A stretch of 64,000 nucleotides of DNA from G963665975 sp963665975 (GCA_963665975.1 OY762508.1:2294001-2358000); one strand, 5' to 3'; counted from the stretch's first letter, positions 8,230 through 17,637 are shown. A program made the numbers and translations. The notes: generated by a model not told the origin, from the sequence alone.

Positions 8230-9564
8230 TCATACCCTCCAGGGACCGCGCATGGGACGCGTGAGCAGGGCCGAAGCCTCGGCATCGCCAATGATCTCTT
8301 CCCGCTTTGGGTCCCAGGTCAGGGAGCGGCCCAACCGTATGGAGATCTCGGAGAGAAGGCAGGCGGTTAGCGCACTGTGGCCTATTTCGACATCGCAGAT
8401 CGGGCGCTGGCGCGTCTTTACACAGTTGAGGAAGTCCCTCCTGTGATCATCACTCCTATACAGGTGCGTGTCGCTTGCTTTCATTTCCAGGCTTAGCAAA
8501 CGCTCGTCCGAGGCCCAGATGTCTCTTCTATTGACGCCTACCCAGCCTTCGGTGCCAATAAACTGTACCATGCCCTGGTGAGGGCCTTCCTTCTTGATGA
8601 CGGGAATGTCTCCGTCATAGAGGAGGATCAGTTCGCTCTCGTCCGTCTCCGAAGCGGTGATGACCTTGATCGGGCCACTGCCGTCCTGCCCCAATCCCCA
8701 GTGGGCAATGTCGAAGTTGTGGGCACCCCAGTCGCTGATATGCCCGGCGGAATAGGGGCGCCATGCGCGCCAGGTGCCCGTCTCGGCATTGTAACCCCCG
8801 CTAACCCTTTCCGGGTGGTAGGGTGCCTGTGGGGCGTTGCCGAGCCACAGTTCGTAGAGGAATCCATCCGGCACGGGCTCCGGGCCCAGCGGGCACGGTT
8901 TGGAAATCCCGCCGACCCGCGCATAAACCTTCTGGATATCACCCAGATACCCATTGCGCGCGAGTTCACAGGCATGACGAAACAATGCATCTGAGCGCTG
9001 CTGACTGCCGGTCTGGAACACGCGGTCGTACTTGCGAACGGCGCGGACCATCTTGCGTCCCTCATAGATTGTTCTCGCAAGTGGCTTTTCGCTGTACATG
9101 TCCTTCTTGGCCCGTGCGGCAGCGATGGCCATATACGCATGCCAGTGATCGGGCAAGGCCAGGCACACCGCGTCAATATCGTCTCGCTCCAGCACCTGCC
9201 AGAAGAACGCATAGGCGTCGCAGCCCTGAAATGTGGCGTCCGCGCCGCGCTCGGTATAGGTGTCGTCCACGAATTGGCGCGCTGGCTCCCTACCCTTCAT
9301 GCCACGCCCTGCGTAGTTATCGCCAGCCTCGTTTACGTCACACACTGCAAGCACCTGCACATCCGGCTTTTCGATAAAGCCCCGCAGGTTGCTCATTCCC
9401 ATGCTGCCCATCCCGATGAAGCCCATCGTAATGCGGTCACTGGGCGCGGTGAAGCCTCCACGTCCGAGCGCCGAAGCCGGAATGACCGTGGGAAGCGCCG
9501 CAGCGCCGGCAAAAAGCCCCATGCGCTTGACAAATGAACGCCGGTTGAGAAAACGGTTAGTCAT
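8230..9564 (-). CDS. Tat-exported Gfo/Idh/MocA family oxidoreductase
   Basis: The 444-residue protein starts with a clear twin-arginine signal (NRRSFVKRMGLFAGAAALP, 7-25) followed by the NAD(P)-binding Rossmann entry ITMGFIGMGSMGMSNLRG at about 45-62 and VCDVNE. The mid-protein EKPLARTIYEGRKMV segment carries the catalytic Lys of the EKP motif, and the C-terminal alpha/beta domain is typical of exported sugar or cyclitol oxidoreductases of Bacteroidota and Planctomycetota. Substrate is not identifiable. A GAGGT ribosome binding site precedes ATG 9564. It is transcribed towards the dioxygenase and is divergent, over 140 bases, from the PEP-hydrolase-like gene. Confidence 0.92.
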   Translation of the reverse strand: MTNRFLNRRSFVKRMGLFAGAAALPTVIPASALGRGGFTAPSDRITMGFIGMGSMGMSNLRGFIEKPDVQVLAVCDVNEAGDNYAGRGMKGREPARQFVDDTYTERGADATFQGCDAYAFFWQVLERDDIDAVCLALPDHWHAYMAIAAARAKKDMYSEKPLARTIYEGRKMVRAVRKYDRVFQTGSQQRSDALFRHACELARNGYLGDIQKVYARVGGISKPCPLGPEPVPDGFLYELWLGNAPQAPYHPERVSGGYNAETGTWRAWRPYSAGHISDWGAHNFDIAHWGLGQDGSGPIKVITASETDESELILLYDGDIPVIKKEGPHQGMVQFIGTEGWVGVNRRDIWASDERLLSLEMKASDTHLYRSDDHRRDFLNCVKTRQRPICDVEIGHSALTACLLSEISIRLGRSLTWDPKREEIIGDAEASALLTRPMRGPWRV

Positions 9565-9704
9565 CGGGGGACCTCATGTTGCATTGCAGGATCACGAGTT
9601 ACAAAGACAATATAGAACTTTGCTTGTATCCCTGGGTGCTGTTGCCTGCGCCTTTGCCACTCCGTACTTTGAGCACTTCTTCGCAATCTGACTGACCAGA
9701 TATC

Positions 9705-10586
9705 ATGCCCAATCCATGGACGGGTGTCGGCAATCCGTATACGCGCCAGGAAGTCCTGGACCGACTCCATGCGTCGCTTGACAAGGGAGAGCCCATTATC
9801 GTCGCCGGGGCGGGGACTGGAATCAGCGCCAAGTTTATTGAGAAAGGCGGCGCTGACATGCTGATCATTTACAACTCCGGTCGCTTCCGCATGGCGGGGC
9901 ACGGATCTACTGCTGGTCTGATGGCTTATGGCGATGCCAACGCAGTAGCGATGGAAATTGGCGAATTCGAAGTGCTTCCCGTAGTCGAGGAGATTCCCGT
10001 CATCTGTGGAGTCCATGCTTCCGACCCACGGCGGCGCATGTGGCATCATTTGCTCGCGGTGAAGGCGATGGGATTCAGCGGGATCAACAATTTTCCGACC
10101 CATGCCATCGTGGACGGGCTATTCCGACAGATCCTCGAAGAAACGGGCATGAGCGTCCAGCATGAAATCGACATGATAGCGTTGGCGCAAAAGCAGGGCA
10201 TTGAGTTATTCTCCATCGTATATGTCGCCACGCCGGACGAGTCTCGCCGAATGGCGGAAGCCGGCGCGGATGTCATCATAGCCCACGTGGGCACCACGAT
10301 TGGGGGGTCTATTGGTGTTACGGGAGCGACGTGCACCCTTGAAGAGGCAGCTGCTCGGACGCAGGGTATCATCGACGCCGCAAAGAGCGTGCGAAAGGAT
10401 CTGATATTTCTCAGCCATGGAGGCCCGATCAGCACGCCGGATGATGCGGCCTACATCAATGAGCATACGGGAGCCATGGGCTTTGTCGGGGCGTCGAGTT
10501 TGGAGCGCATGGGAGTGGAGCAGTCTCTTACAGATCTCACGCACTCCTTCAAACAGATTCCGTGCCCTGCAGCCAGAAACCGTTGA
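9705..10586 (+). CDS. PEP-hydrolase-like TIM-barrel protein
   Basis: This 293-residue cytoplasmic protein matches the TIM-barrel family annotated as phosphoenolpyruvate hydrolase-like (PF09370), related to the PEP mutase/isocitrate lyase superfamily. Recognisable parts are IIVAGAGTGISAKFIEKGGAD at 27-47 (split over two strands), IYNSGRFRMAGHGS, the acidic EEIPVICGVHASDP segment near 97-110, GINNFPTH, and IIAHVGTTIGGSIG near 188-201. The reaction in this lineage is not established; the conserved acidic and glycine-rich loops suggest binding of a small phosphorylated or keto acid. It is followed after 6 bases by a cupin gene and then a large lipoprotein gene on the same strand, probably one operon. 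Confidence 0.85.
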   Translation: MPNPWTGVGNPYTRQEVLDRLHASLDKGEPIIVAGAGTGISAKFIEKGGADMLIIYNSGRFRMAGHGSTAGLMAYGDANAVAMEIGEFEVLPVVEEIPVICGVHASDPRRRMWHHLLAVKAMGFSGINNFPTHAIVDGLFRQILEETGMSVQHEIDMIALAQKQGIELFSIVYVATPDESRRMAEAGADVIIAHVGTTIGGSIGVTGATCTLEEAAARTQGIIDAAKSVRKDLIFLSHGGPISTPDDAAYINEHTGAMGFVGASSLERMGVEQSLTDLTHSFKQIPCPAARNR

Positions 10587-10592
10587 TTACAC

Positions 10593-11006
10593 ATGCCATA
10601 TTTTTTTCCGCAAGACGCTCTGCACCAGGAACCCGTCGCGCAGGGACTCAATGAATGGATTAACTATCCATCTGTGGATGCCCAATGCCCCGGTCTCTTT
10701 GCTGCTCGCGCGACGATAGCTCCGGACATGGGCCACGACTTTCACCTGCATCCGGGCCGTGAGGAAATCATCTACGTACTGCAGGGTGCCATTGAGCAGT
10801 GGGTAGGTCGCGAGCGGCGCATATTGCGGGTGGGAGACACGGCCCTTGTTCCTTCGGGAAGAGTGCACGCTTCCTTTAACGTGGGTGCGACGGAAGCGGT
10901 GTTGTTCGTGGTGCTGACTCCCGCTGCCTCGGACGAGCCGCTTGCGATCGATGTCTCCGCAGAGGCTCCGTGGAATACGCTACGTGCGGAATCCGACGCT
11001 ACTTGA
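10593..11006 (+). CDS. Small cupin-domain protein
   Basis: The 137-residue protein is a single cupin barrel. The metal-binding motif 1 is seen as HDFHLHPGREEIIYVLQG (about 47-64), with two histidines and a glutamate spaced as in G-X5-HXH-X3-E, and motif 2 as PSGRVHASFNVG (about 85-96) supplying the third His. Function could be a small isomerase, dioxygenase or sugar-binding protein; sequence alone does not decide. It sits between the PEP-hydrolase-like gene (6 bases upstream) and the cupredoxin/ThuA lipoprotein gene (25 bases downstream), so it likely serves the same pathway. Confidence 0.88.
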   Translation: MPYFFPQDALHQEPVAQGLNEWINYPSVDAQCPGLFAARATIAPDMGHDFHLHPGREEIIYVLQGAIEQWVGRERRILRVGDTALVPSGRVHASFNVGATEAVLFVVLTPAASDEPLAIDVSAEAPWNTLRAESDAT

Positions 11007-11031
11007 CCGCAACCCCTGACGGACAACTACC

Positions 11032-13980
11032 ATGTATAGACGGATCACGCTTCTCGCACTAGGCCTTGTACTCCTTGCCGGCTGTGCAAGAATGGCTGCA
11101 CTGCAGTACGACACCGCGAATAATGATGTGCAGGAGCTGACATTGCAGCGGCCGCTAACACCGGAGCAGACGCTCACGCGCCTCGTGGTTCCGGAAGGCT
11201 TCGAGGCGAGGGTCTTTGCGGCGGAACCTGACATTGCCAATCCGATCGCCCTTGCCTGGGATGAGGCCGGACGCCTCTGGGTCGTGGAGTCGACCAACTA
11301 TCCGCACGAGAGTGTAGGTGCGGAGACGGGCACCGATCGCATCACCATCTGCGAGGATACTGACGGTGACTACAAAGCTGACACCTTTATTCGTTTCGCG
11401 GAAAACCAACCACTTACGACGGCGATCACGATTGTCAAGGGCGGCGCGCTTGTGGGACAGGCTCCGGATATTGTATTCCTGGAAGACACCGACGGGGATG
11501 ACCGTGCAGATCGGAAGACCGTCGTGATCGACGATGCGTTTGGGACGTTCGACACGCATGCCGTCATGAACAACATGAAGCTTGGTATTGACAACCACGT
11601 TTGGGGAGCGGTGGGATACTCGGGCATGTACACACCGGGGTCGGCGCCAGAGGCGGAAGCGAGGATCTTGGGCCGGGGTGTTTTCCGGTTCAACAGGGAT
11701 GGCGCGGGCCTTGAGCCAGTCGGAGAGTTCAACAATAACACGTGGGGTCTAGGCATAGGCGAGGACAACACCATTTTTGGCTCCACTGCCAATAACAACC
11801 ACGCCGTGGTGGTGGGCATTCCGATGCGATACGAAACCGAAAAGAATGTCGCCAATGTCCAGAGCCATTATCTGGTGGCGCACGGTTCCGAACGCGCACT
11901 TCAGCAGGTGGACTTTCGTGATGGATACACCGCAGCCGCCGGGGCCTTCCCGTACGCTGGACGTCAGTATCCGGAAAAATACTGGGGCGCCCTCATGGTG
12001 ACTGAGCCAACCGCACATGTCGTCCATAGCGTCTATCTGGAGCCTGACGGGGCGATATACCGTGAACAGGAAGGTGCTATTGACAACGTGCTTGAGAGCT
12101 CCGACGACTGGGTTGCCCCCGTCTTTGCCGACATCGGGCCCGACGAGAATATCTGGGTAGCGGATTGGTACAACCCGGTCATTCAGCACAATCCGGATCG
12201 CCGCGGTATGGTCAATCAGATCTGGAATGCAAATGCAGGCCCGGGCAATGCCCACCTGAACCCGCTGCGCGACCGGCAGCATGGTCGGATTTACGTGCTC
12301 GCCTATACGGGGCGAGAATCCGATGGTCCGGAAAGCCTTTCTGCCGAGGACACAGACGGCCTGTTGGGCGCCTTGCAGAGTACCAACCAGTTTTGGCGGC
12401 TTACCGCGCAACGTCTGATCGTCGAAAACGGGCTCAACGATCTCGTTCCTGGACTTCTGGCGCTCGTACAGGATGAGAGTACAGATGCAACAGGTCTGAA
12501 TGCCGGCGCCGTCCATGCGCTGTGGACCCTGCACGGCCTCGGGGCCATCGAAGGCGCAATTCAGGAGGTCAGGCGGGCGCTACGGCATCCGTCGGCGGCC
12601 GTGCGCAAGGCGGCCATTGCGGTGCTTCCGGCTGATGCTGCAACCGGCGAAGCCCTCGCGGAAGCCGGCGTTTTCACGGATGCCAACCTGAATACGCGCC
12701 TTTCTGCGGTGCTGCGCGTAATCGATTTGGGGGACGATGCATCCGCATCGGTGGTGGCCGCCACGCAGGCGGCCCGCGAAGGAGCGGATGAATGGATCGA
12801 AATGGCCCTCGACAAGCTCCACCTCGCGCCGGAAGAAGAGGAGGCTACAATCGCACAGGCATTTGAACCTGATGCACTTCCGATGGCTATGCTAACGCTG
12901 CATGCGCCGCCTGGCGTCATGCGATTCGAGGAGACGACGCTGCGGGCCTTTGCGGGTCAGCCAATCATGCTCGTCTTCAAGAACCTGCACACCGAGCCGC
13001 ACAACGCCGTGTTTTTGCCGGCCGGGCTCGACGTGGACATGTTCGGGCGGGAGTTGGACGCCTACATGACCGATCCGAAAGCAATCGAAACCGAATACGT
13101 TCCTCCCGCCGCGGCGGACTGGGTGGTTGCCTCTACGGGAGTAATCGGGCTGGACGAGACCGTTACGATCACCATCGACGGCTTGCCCGAAGGAGCGTAT
13201 ACTTTTCTTTGCAGTGTTCCGGGACACTGGGCGGTTATGCAGGGCGTGCTGCAAATCGTGGAGGCTCCAACTCTCCCGCGCAACGATGCGGGCTGGACGT
13301 GGGAAGCCGTGAACGATTCAGGATTGCCCGGCATCGTATACCTCGGTGGCAGCATGTCTACCGGAAGGCAGTCTCATCACCACGCCCGTGTGTTCGGTTT
13401 TGCCGACGGGCAGGTGCTCTACGGCCAGGGAACCCGCACGTTTACGTATACCGAAGCAGCTGACGAAGCATTCGTTCAGGCACTCGACGGCGCTGGTTTG
13501 CTCGCCATGGCCAACAATAAACCGGTTGCGGACGCGGAGGCTCGCGAAGCTATCTTCGCGCATGTGGAAGGAGGAGGTTCGCTACTTTTAACACATCCTG
13601 CGTCCTGGTATAATTGGGGAGACTGGGAAGCGTACAATCGCGAACTCGTGGGAGGAGGTTCGCGAAGCCACGAAGCGCTTGGATCTTTCACCGTAGAGAT
13701 CGTCCAGCCCAATCATCCGATCATGCGTGGCGTCCCGGCCTCGTTCGACGTTGTTGACGAGCTCTATAGAGCAGAGCTGAATCCGGATGCGGAAGCCATG
13801 GTGCTGGCCATTGGACGCTCGAAGACGACAGATGCGGTCTATCCTGTTGTTTGGGCGCGGCGCAAGGGTGAGGCCACCATCGTGGTAAACACGCTTGGCC
13901 ACGACGATCGCGTGCACAACCTGTCTGCTTACAAGCAGATTCTGGCCAACGCCCGGGTCTGGCTATTGGGGGACGAGTAG
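11032..13980 (+). CDS. Multidomain lipoprotein: dehydrogenase-type propeller, HEAT-like, cupredoxin, ThuA
   Basis: This 982-residue protein begins with a lipoprotein signal (LVLLAGC, Cys18). Residues about 50-400 match the membrane-bound dehydrogenase N-terminal propeller of Planctomycetes-type proteins, with two DTDGD acidic calcium-like loops. About 430-600 is alanine-rich and HEAT-like. About 612-745 is a cupredoxin with a full type 1 copper set: H657 (EPHNAVF), C727, H732 and M736 (FLCSVPGHWAVM). Residues about 760-982 form a ThuA-like glutamine-amidotransferase-fold domain (GGSLLLTHPASWYNWGDW). Relatives usually carry a CxxCH haem domain; none is present, so the copper domain may be the electron acceptor (inference). 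Last gene of the probable operon with the TIM barrel and cupin; its stop is 4 bases from the convergent aminotransferase. Confidence 0.88.
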   Translation: MYRRITLLALGLVLLAGCARMAALQYDTANNDVQELTLQRPLTPEQTLTRLVVPEGFEARVFAAEPDIANPIALAWDEAGRLWVVESTNYPHESVGAETGTDRITICEDTDGDYKADTFIRFAENQPLTTAITIVKGGALVGQAPDIVFLEDTDGDDRADRKTVVIDDAFGTFDTHAVMNNMKLGIDNHVWGAVGYSGMYTPGSAPEAEARILGRGVFRFNRDGAGLEPVGEFNNNTWGLGIGEDNTIFGSTANNNHAVVVGIPMRYETEKNVANVQSHYLVAHGSERALQQVDFRDGYTAAAGAFPYAGRQYPEKYWGALMVTEPTAHVVHSVYLEPDGAIYREQEGAIDNVLESSDDWVAPVFADIGPDENIWVADWYNPVIQHNPDRRGMVNQIWNANAGPGNAHLNPLRDRQHGRIYVLAYTGRESDGPESLSAEDTDGLLGALQSTNQFWRLTAQRLIVENGLNDLVPGLLALVQDESTDATGLNAGAVHALWTLHGLGAIEGAIQEVRRALRHPSAAVRKAAIAVLPADAATGEALAEAGVFTDANLNTRLSAVLRVIDLGDDASASVVAATQAAREGADEWIEMALDKLHLAPEEEEATIAQAFEPDALPMAMLTLHAPPGVMRFEETTLRAFAGQPIMLVFKNLHTEPHNAVFLPAGLDVDMFGRELDAYMTDPKAIETEYVPPAAADWVVASTGVIGLDETVTITIDGLPEGAYTFLCSVPGHWAVMQGVLQIVEAPTLPRNDAGWTWEAVNDSGLPGIVYLGGSMSTGRQSHHHARVFGFADGQVLYGQGTRTFTYTEAADEAFVQALDGAGLLAMANNKPVADAEAREAIFAHVEGGGSLLLTHPASWYNWGDWEAYNRELVGGGSRSHEALGSFTVEIVQPNHPIMRGVPASFDVVDELYRAELNPDAEAMVLAIGRSKTTDAVYPVVWARRKGEATIVVNTLGHDDRVHNLSAYKQILANARVWLLGDE

Positions 13981-13984
13981 ACGC

Positions 13985-15151
13985 TTACGTCGCCAGAATA
14001 TCTGTCAGACCTGCGGCAACACGGCCGATGGCCTCAGCTACGGTTTCGCGCTGGAGTGCGCCGTAGGCAATACGGAGGTACGGACGCGTCTTGACGCCAA
14101 ACGTAGTGCCGGGTATTACGGCCACGTGGTAATCCTCGATCAGACGGCGCGTAAGCGTCACGGCATCCAGATCGGTGTCAACTTCGATGAAAAAGTAAAA
14201 GGCGCCACGCGATCTCGAAACCTTCACGCGGGGCCCGAGAGCGGAGAGAGTTTCGAGTACGAGTATGCGTACGTCCGCCAGCGGTCCCAGGTACTGACGG
14301 CAATAGGCAGAGCCGGCTGTCACTGCCTCCAGGGCGACCAATTGGCTTGGAAGCGGAGCACAGATTAGCGTGGTATCCTGGATCTTCTTGAGAGCCGGCA
14401 GCAAGATCTTCGGAACGGCCATGTAGCCGATGCGCCATCCTGCCATGCCATAGGCCTTGCTAAGGGAATACAGGGACACGGTATGTAGTCCCGATCCGGT
14501 GATGGACCCCGGCGAAAAGTGCACCGCGCCATCGAACGTGAAATACTCATACGCTTCGTCGCTGATGTGGTAACAATTGTGGGTCTTACAGAGGGCATTT
14601 ACGTGTCGTAGCGTCTCGTCTTCATAGACCACGCCCGTAGGGTTGTTCGGGGAAACAGTGACAATTGCACGGGTGCGTGGCGTAATCGCCTGCTCCAAAG
14701 CATTCAGGTCCGGTTCGAAGGTATCCGTAGTTGGGACGATGACAGCGCGGCAGCTGGCGATCTGGATCGCCATTTCATGATTGAAATAGTAGGGCGCAAG
14801 TAAGATGACTTCGTCTCCGGGATCGGTGATCGCCAGGATCGTATGGGCGAAGGCCATGTTGCTGCCTGCGGTGACTATCACTTCCGTATCTGCGGAAATG
14901 TCGAGCTGGTTTTCTTGGGTGAGCTTGTTACGGAACGCATTGATCAGGGCCGTACGCCCCAGCACGTGGCCATAGCGGTGCAGGGAAGCCTCGCCCAGCC
15001 TTGCGGACATCGCCTGGAGGGCAGCAGGTGGCGGGGGGTAATGCACCATGCCTTGTCCAAGCGAAATGGTGCCAGGAGTGGCTCGTATGAGCCCCGCCAC
15101 GAAAGACATGACGGGGGCCTGTACGACCTCAAGTCGATTTGCTGGCTGCAT
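13985..15151 (-). CDS. Class I/II PLP-dependent aminotransferase
   Basis: The 388-residue protein is a fold-type I aminotransferase of the aspartate/tyrosine/aromatic group. The N-terminal substrate loop ISLGQGMVHYPPP, the cofactor loop SPNNPTG, the DEAYEYF segment and the Schiff-base lysine K232 in SLSKAYGMAGWRIGY are in the expected order, and the C-terminal Arg that binds the substrate carboxylate is in RPYLRIAYG. It transfers amino groups between an amino acid and a 2-oxo acid in the cytoplasm; the exact pair is not determined. ATG 15151 is chosen over a TTG two codons upstream. Monocistronic, convergent with the ThuA lipoprotein gene. Confidence 0.92.
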   Translation of the reverse strand: MQPANRLEVVQAPVMSFVAGLIRATPGTISLGQGMVHYPPPPAALQAMSARLGEASLHRYGHVLGRTALINAFRNKLTQENQLDISADTEVIVTAGSNMAFAHTILAITDPGDEVILLAPYYFNHEMAIQIASCRAVIVPTTDTFEPDLNALEQAITPRTRAIVTVSPNNPTGVVYEDETLRHVNALCKTHNCYHISDEAYEYFTFDGAVHFSPGSITGSGLHTVSLYSLSKAYGMAGWRIGYMAVPKILLPALKKIQDTTLICAPLPSQLVALEAVTAGSAYCRQYLGPLADVRILVLETLSALGPRVKVSRSRGAFYFFIEVDTDLDAVTLTRRLIEDYHVAVIPGTTFGVKTRPYLRIAYGALQRETVAEAIGRVAAGLTDILAT

Positions 15152-15379
15152 GGTCAACAGGATACAAGTATTTGGAGGCGGTCATCCGCGGGATTTCCGG
15201 GTTGCCGCCCCGTTCACAGTGGCGCGGAGTGAATGTTTCCTGGCTGGAGTGAGACTCATGGTTGAAAAGCAGTCGCGGCTGGAGCGGCGTCGTGTCTTCT
15301 TTCCGACGAAATTCTATTTTAGCAAGCGCTGCACCGCGTAGGTTCACGCACAAAGACTTTATGCGCACCCGTGTTGTCC

Positions 15380-16027
15380 ATGCTTTGTGATGCTATTCTG
15401 TTTGATCTCGATGGAGTGCTGGTGGACTCTAACCCGATGTACGAGCGTCACTGGCAGCGCTGGGCCGCCCGGCACGACGTATCGTTCGCGGAAATCGCCG
15501 CTGTCCACCACGGTCGCCCAGCGGTGCAGACCATTGGGCTCGTGGCGCCTCATATGGATGCAGTTGTTGAGGCTGCCCGATACAACGCCGGTGTCGCCGC
15601 AGGCGGGAACGTGCAGGACGTTCGAGCCTATGCGGGCGTACATGCTCTCCTGGAGTCTCTTCCGGAGGATCGCTGGGCCATTGTGACGAGCGCCAATCGG
15701 GAGCTGTCTTCCCTAATGTTACGTGTTCTGAAGCTCCCCATTCCACGTGTACTGGTAACTAGCGACGATGTGAAGCAGGGCAAACCCGCTCCGGATCCAT
15801 ATCTCCAGGCGGCTCATGCCTTGGGCTATGCGCCATCGCGGTGTCTGGTCATCGAGGATGCACCCGCTGGCGTCGCGGCAGCAAGGGAAGCGGGAGCCCG
15901 CGTCGTGGCGCTGCGTACGACCAACAGGGCGGAAGCCCTGAAGGACGCGCATGCTGTCGTGGAGCGGTTTGCCGATCTCTGTGTCACCCGGGTGCCGGCC
16001 GGACTGGAGCTACGCTGGCAGCGATAG
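15380..16027 (+). CDS. HAD-superfamily hydrolase (sugar-phosphatase/beta-phosphoglucomutase-like)
   Basis: A 215-residue subfamily IA HAD hydrolase. Motif I is FDLDGVLVDSN (nucleophile Asp near residue 9), motif II the Ser/Thr in VTSAN near 99, motif III the Lys in KQGKPAPDPYLQAA, and motif IV IEDAPAGVAAAREAG. The small cap between motif I and II fits sugar phosphatases and beta-phosphoglucomutases. Acts in the cytoplasm on a phosphorylated metabolite, probably a sugar phosphate (inference). ATG 15380 is taken as the start; a GTG in frame lies three codons upstream at 15371. Confidence 0.88.
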   Translation: MLCDAILFDLDGVLVDSNPMYERHWQRWAARHDVSFAEIAAVHHGRPAVQTIGLVAPHMDAVVEAARYNAGVAAGGNVQDVRAYAGVHALLESLPEDRWAIVTSANRELSSLMLRVLKLPIPRVLVTSDDVKQGKPAPDPYLQAAHALGYAPSRCLVIEDAPAGVAAAREAGARVVALRTTNRAEALKDAHAVVERFADLCVTRVPAGLELRWQR

Positions 16028-16084
16028 CCTCGCGCAAGCGCGCAGGTCATGCAATGGAGGTATACGCCCAAGCCCTACAACACA

Positions 16085-17047
16085 ATGCTGTACGAATTCC
16101 TGAAACGCGGCACGTTCATCCTCACAAGCGTTCTGTTGCTTCTCTTTGCGGGGAGTTGTGACAGCCCCGCGCCCGGGAGCACCGAGCCGCCAGGCGAAGT
16201 CGTCACCGGCACAATTCATGGAACGCTTCCGCACGGTGGATTACAGCGGGAGTATATCCTATACGTTCCGGAATCCTATACGGGGGAAGAAGCTGTGCCC
16301 CTTCTACTGAACTTTCACGGCTATACCAGTAATGCGCACGGTCAGATGGGGTATGGGGATTTTCGGCCCCTTGCGGATCGGGACGGCTTTATCGTCGCGC
16401 ATCCAATGGGTTCGCTCCTGGAGGACAATACGCATTGGAATGTTGGTGGCTGGACCCTGGAGAGCACAACGGATGACGTAGACTTTACTGACAAGCTGAT
16501 TACGGCCATCGGGCGGCAGTACAGCATTGACTCGGAACGGATCTATTCCACGGGCATGTCAAACGGAGGCTATATGAGCTTTCTCCTTGCATGTCAGCTA
16601 AGCGGCAGAATCGCAGCTGTCGCGTCCGTCACCGGCTCCATGACTCCGCAGACGCACGAGGCGTGCAATCCCCAGCACCCCACACCTGTCATGCAGATTC
16701 ACGGCACGACAGATGAAGTAGTGCCCTACGATGGGGACACGTGGACGCGAGGGATAGACGCGGTGCTCCAGTACTGGGTGGATCAGAACCGGTGCACGGC
16801 CCAGGCGGTCCAGCGTGACCTGTCGGACGTAAGCACAACGGACGGCAGTACCGTCAGTCATATCTTATATGGGGACTGCGACAACAGCGTCGTCGTGGAG
16901 CATTACAAGGTGGTGGGCGGGGGCCATACATGGCCGGGTAGCGGCGCGGAATACCCGGATACGAATTACGACGTGGACGCCTCAGGCGAAATCTGGCGGT
17001 TCTTCAGCGAATACGACATTAACGGGCGCAGGAAATCGGGTGGATGA
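16085..17047 (+). CDS. Lipoprotein esterase of the PHB depolymerase (LpqC) family
   Basis: The product is an alpha/beta hydrolase of the polyhydroxybutyrate depolymerase / feruloyl esterase group. The N-terminus carries a lipoprotein signal ending LLFAGSC, which decides for ATG 16085 over an upstream ATG at 16049. The nucleophile elbow is GMSNG within STGMSNGGYM, the acid Asp is in HGTTDEVVPYDG and the His is in GGGHTWPG, giving a full catalytic triad. Such enzymes cleave ester bonds in polyesters or feruloylated plant polysaccharides outside the cytoplasm. Downstream is a small secreted protein on the same strand after 180 bases. Confidence 0.9.
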   Translation: MLYEFLKRGTFILTSVLLLLFAGSCDSPAPGSTEPPGEVVTGTIHGTLPHGGLQREYILYVPESYTGEEAVPLLLNFHGYTSNAHGQMGYGDFRPLADRDGFIVAHPMGSLLEDNTHWNVGGWTLESTTDDVDFTDKLITAIGRQYSIDSERIYSTGMSNGGYMSFLLACQLSGRIAAVASVTGSMTPQTHEACNPQHPTPVMQIHGTTDEVVPYDGDTWTRGIDAVLQYWVDQNRCTAQAVQRDLSDVSTTDGSTVSHILYGDCDNSVVVEHYKVVGGGHTWPGSGAEYPDTNYDVDASGEIWRFFSEYDINGRRKSGG

Positions 17048-17229
17048 CGCCGGAGTAGGCGGGGCGAACATGGCGGCAAGGAAGAGCTTCCATGCCGAAA
17101 ACACGGATCGCTGTTGCCAGGGTTTATTGACTGGCAAGACCGGGTCTTGTCCGGAGTGAATCGGAACCCTGCATTTGTGTGTACGTTGCCCGTGCAATCT
17201 ACACTTTACACCACACCATAGCGTCGATT

Positions 17230-17637
17230 ATGAAACGCATGCGAGTCTCCCTCGCGTCCACCATCGTTTCGGCCGCACTGCTCGTTTTTTGCAGCGCGCC
17301 CGTTTTGGCCCAACAGGAAACCGAGGCCAGCGATGACACGCGGGATCTACACATTAGCGTCGAGATGCGCGGTCAGGTCCAGGGAGAGGCGGACATGCTG
17401 GATTTTGCGCTGATCAATCAACTGGTGCAGATTCCGACGCTGCGTAAGCTGAAAGTTGAGCGTGATTCCCGCGACCCCGCCGAAATCGTTCATAATATCT
17501 CCGTGGTTCTCTGGTTCAGGAGCATGGACGCGCTAGAGGAATGGTACGAGGATTCGTCAACGCGCCAATTAATCCGCGACCTTGGTGGACCGGACCGCTC
17601 GAAGTTCGCCTTCCACATCGACGTGACCATGGACTGA
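17230..17637 (+). CDS. Small secreted protein of unknown function
   Basis: I do not recognise this 135-residue protein. ATG 17230 (beginning MKRMRVSLASTIVSAALL) gives a clean Sec signal peptide ending CSAPVLAQ; in-frame codons upstream to 17179 look non-signal-like. The mature part is about 110 residues, acidic, with a predicted beta-alpha pattern: DLHISVEMRGQVQG, a helix around LIRDLGG, and the aromatic-rich stretch LWFRSMDALEEWYED. The spacing recalls ferredoxin-like dimeric alpha/beta barrels, but no active residue can be named. It may be co-transcribed with the esterase. Confidence 0.65.
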   Translation: MKRMRVSLASTIVSAALLVFCSAPVLAQQETEASDDTRDLHISVEMRGQVQGEADMLDFALINQLVQIPTLRKLKVERDSRDPAEIVHNISVVLWFRSMDALEEWYEDSSTRQLIRDLGGPDRSKFAFHIDVTMD

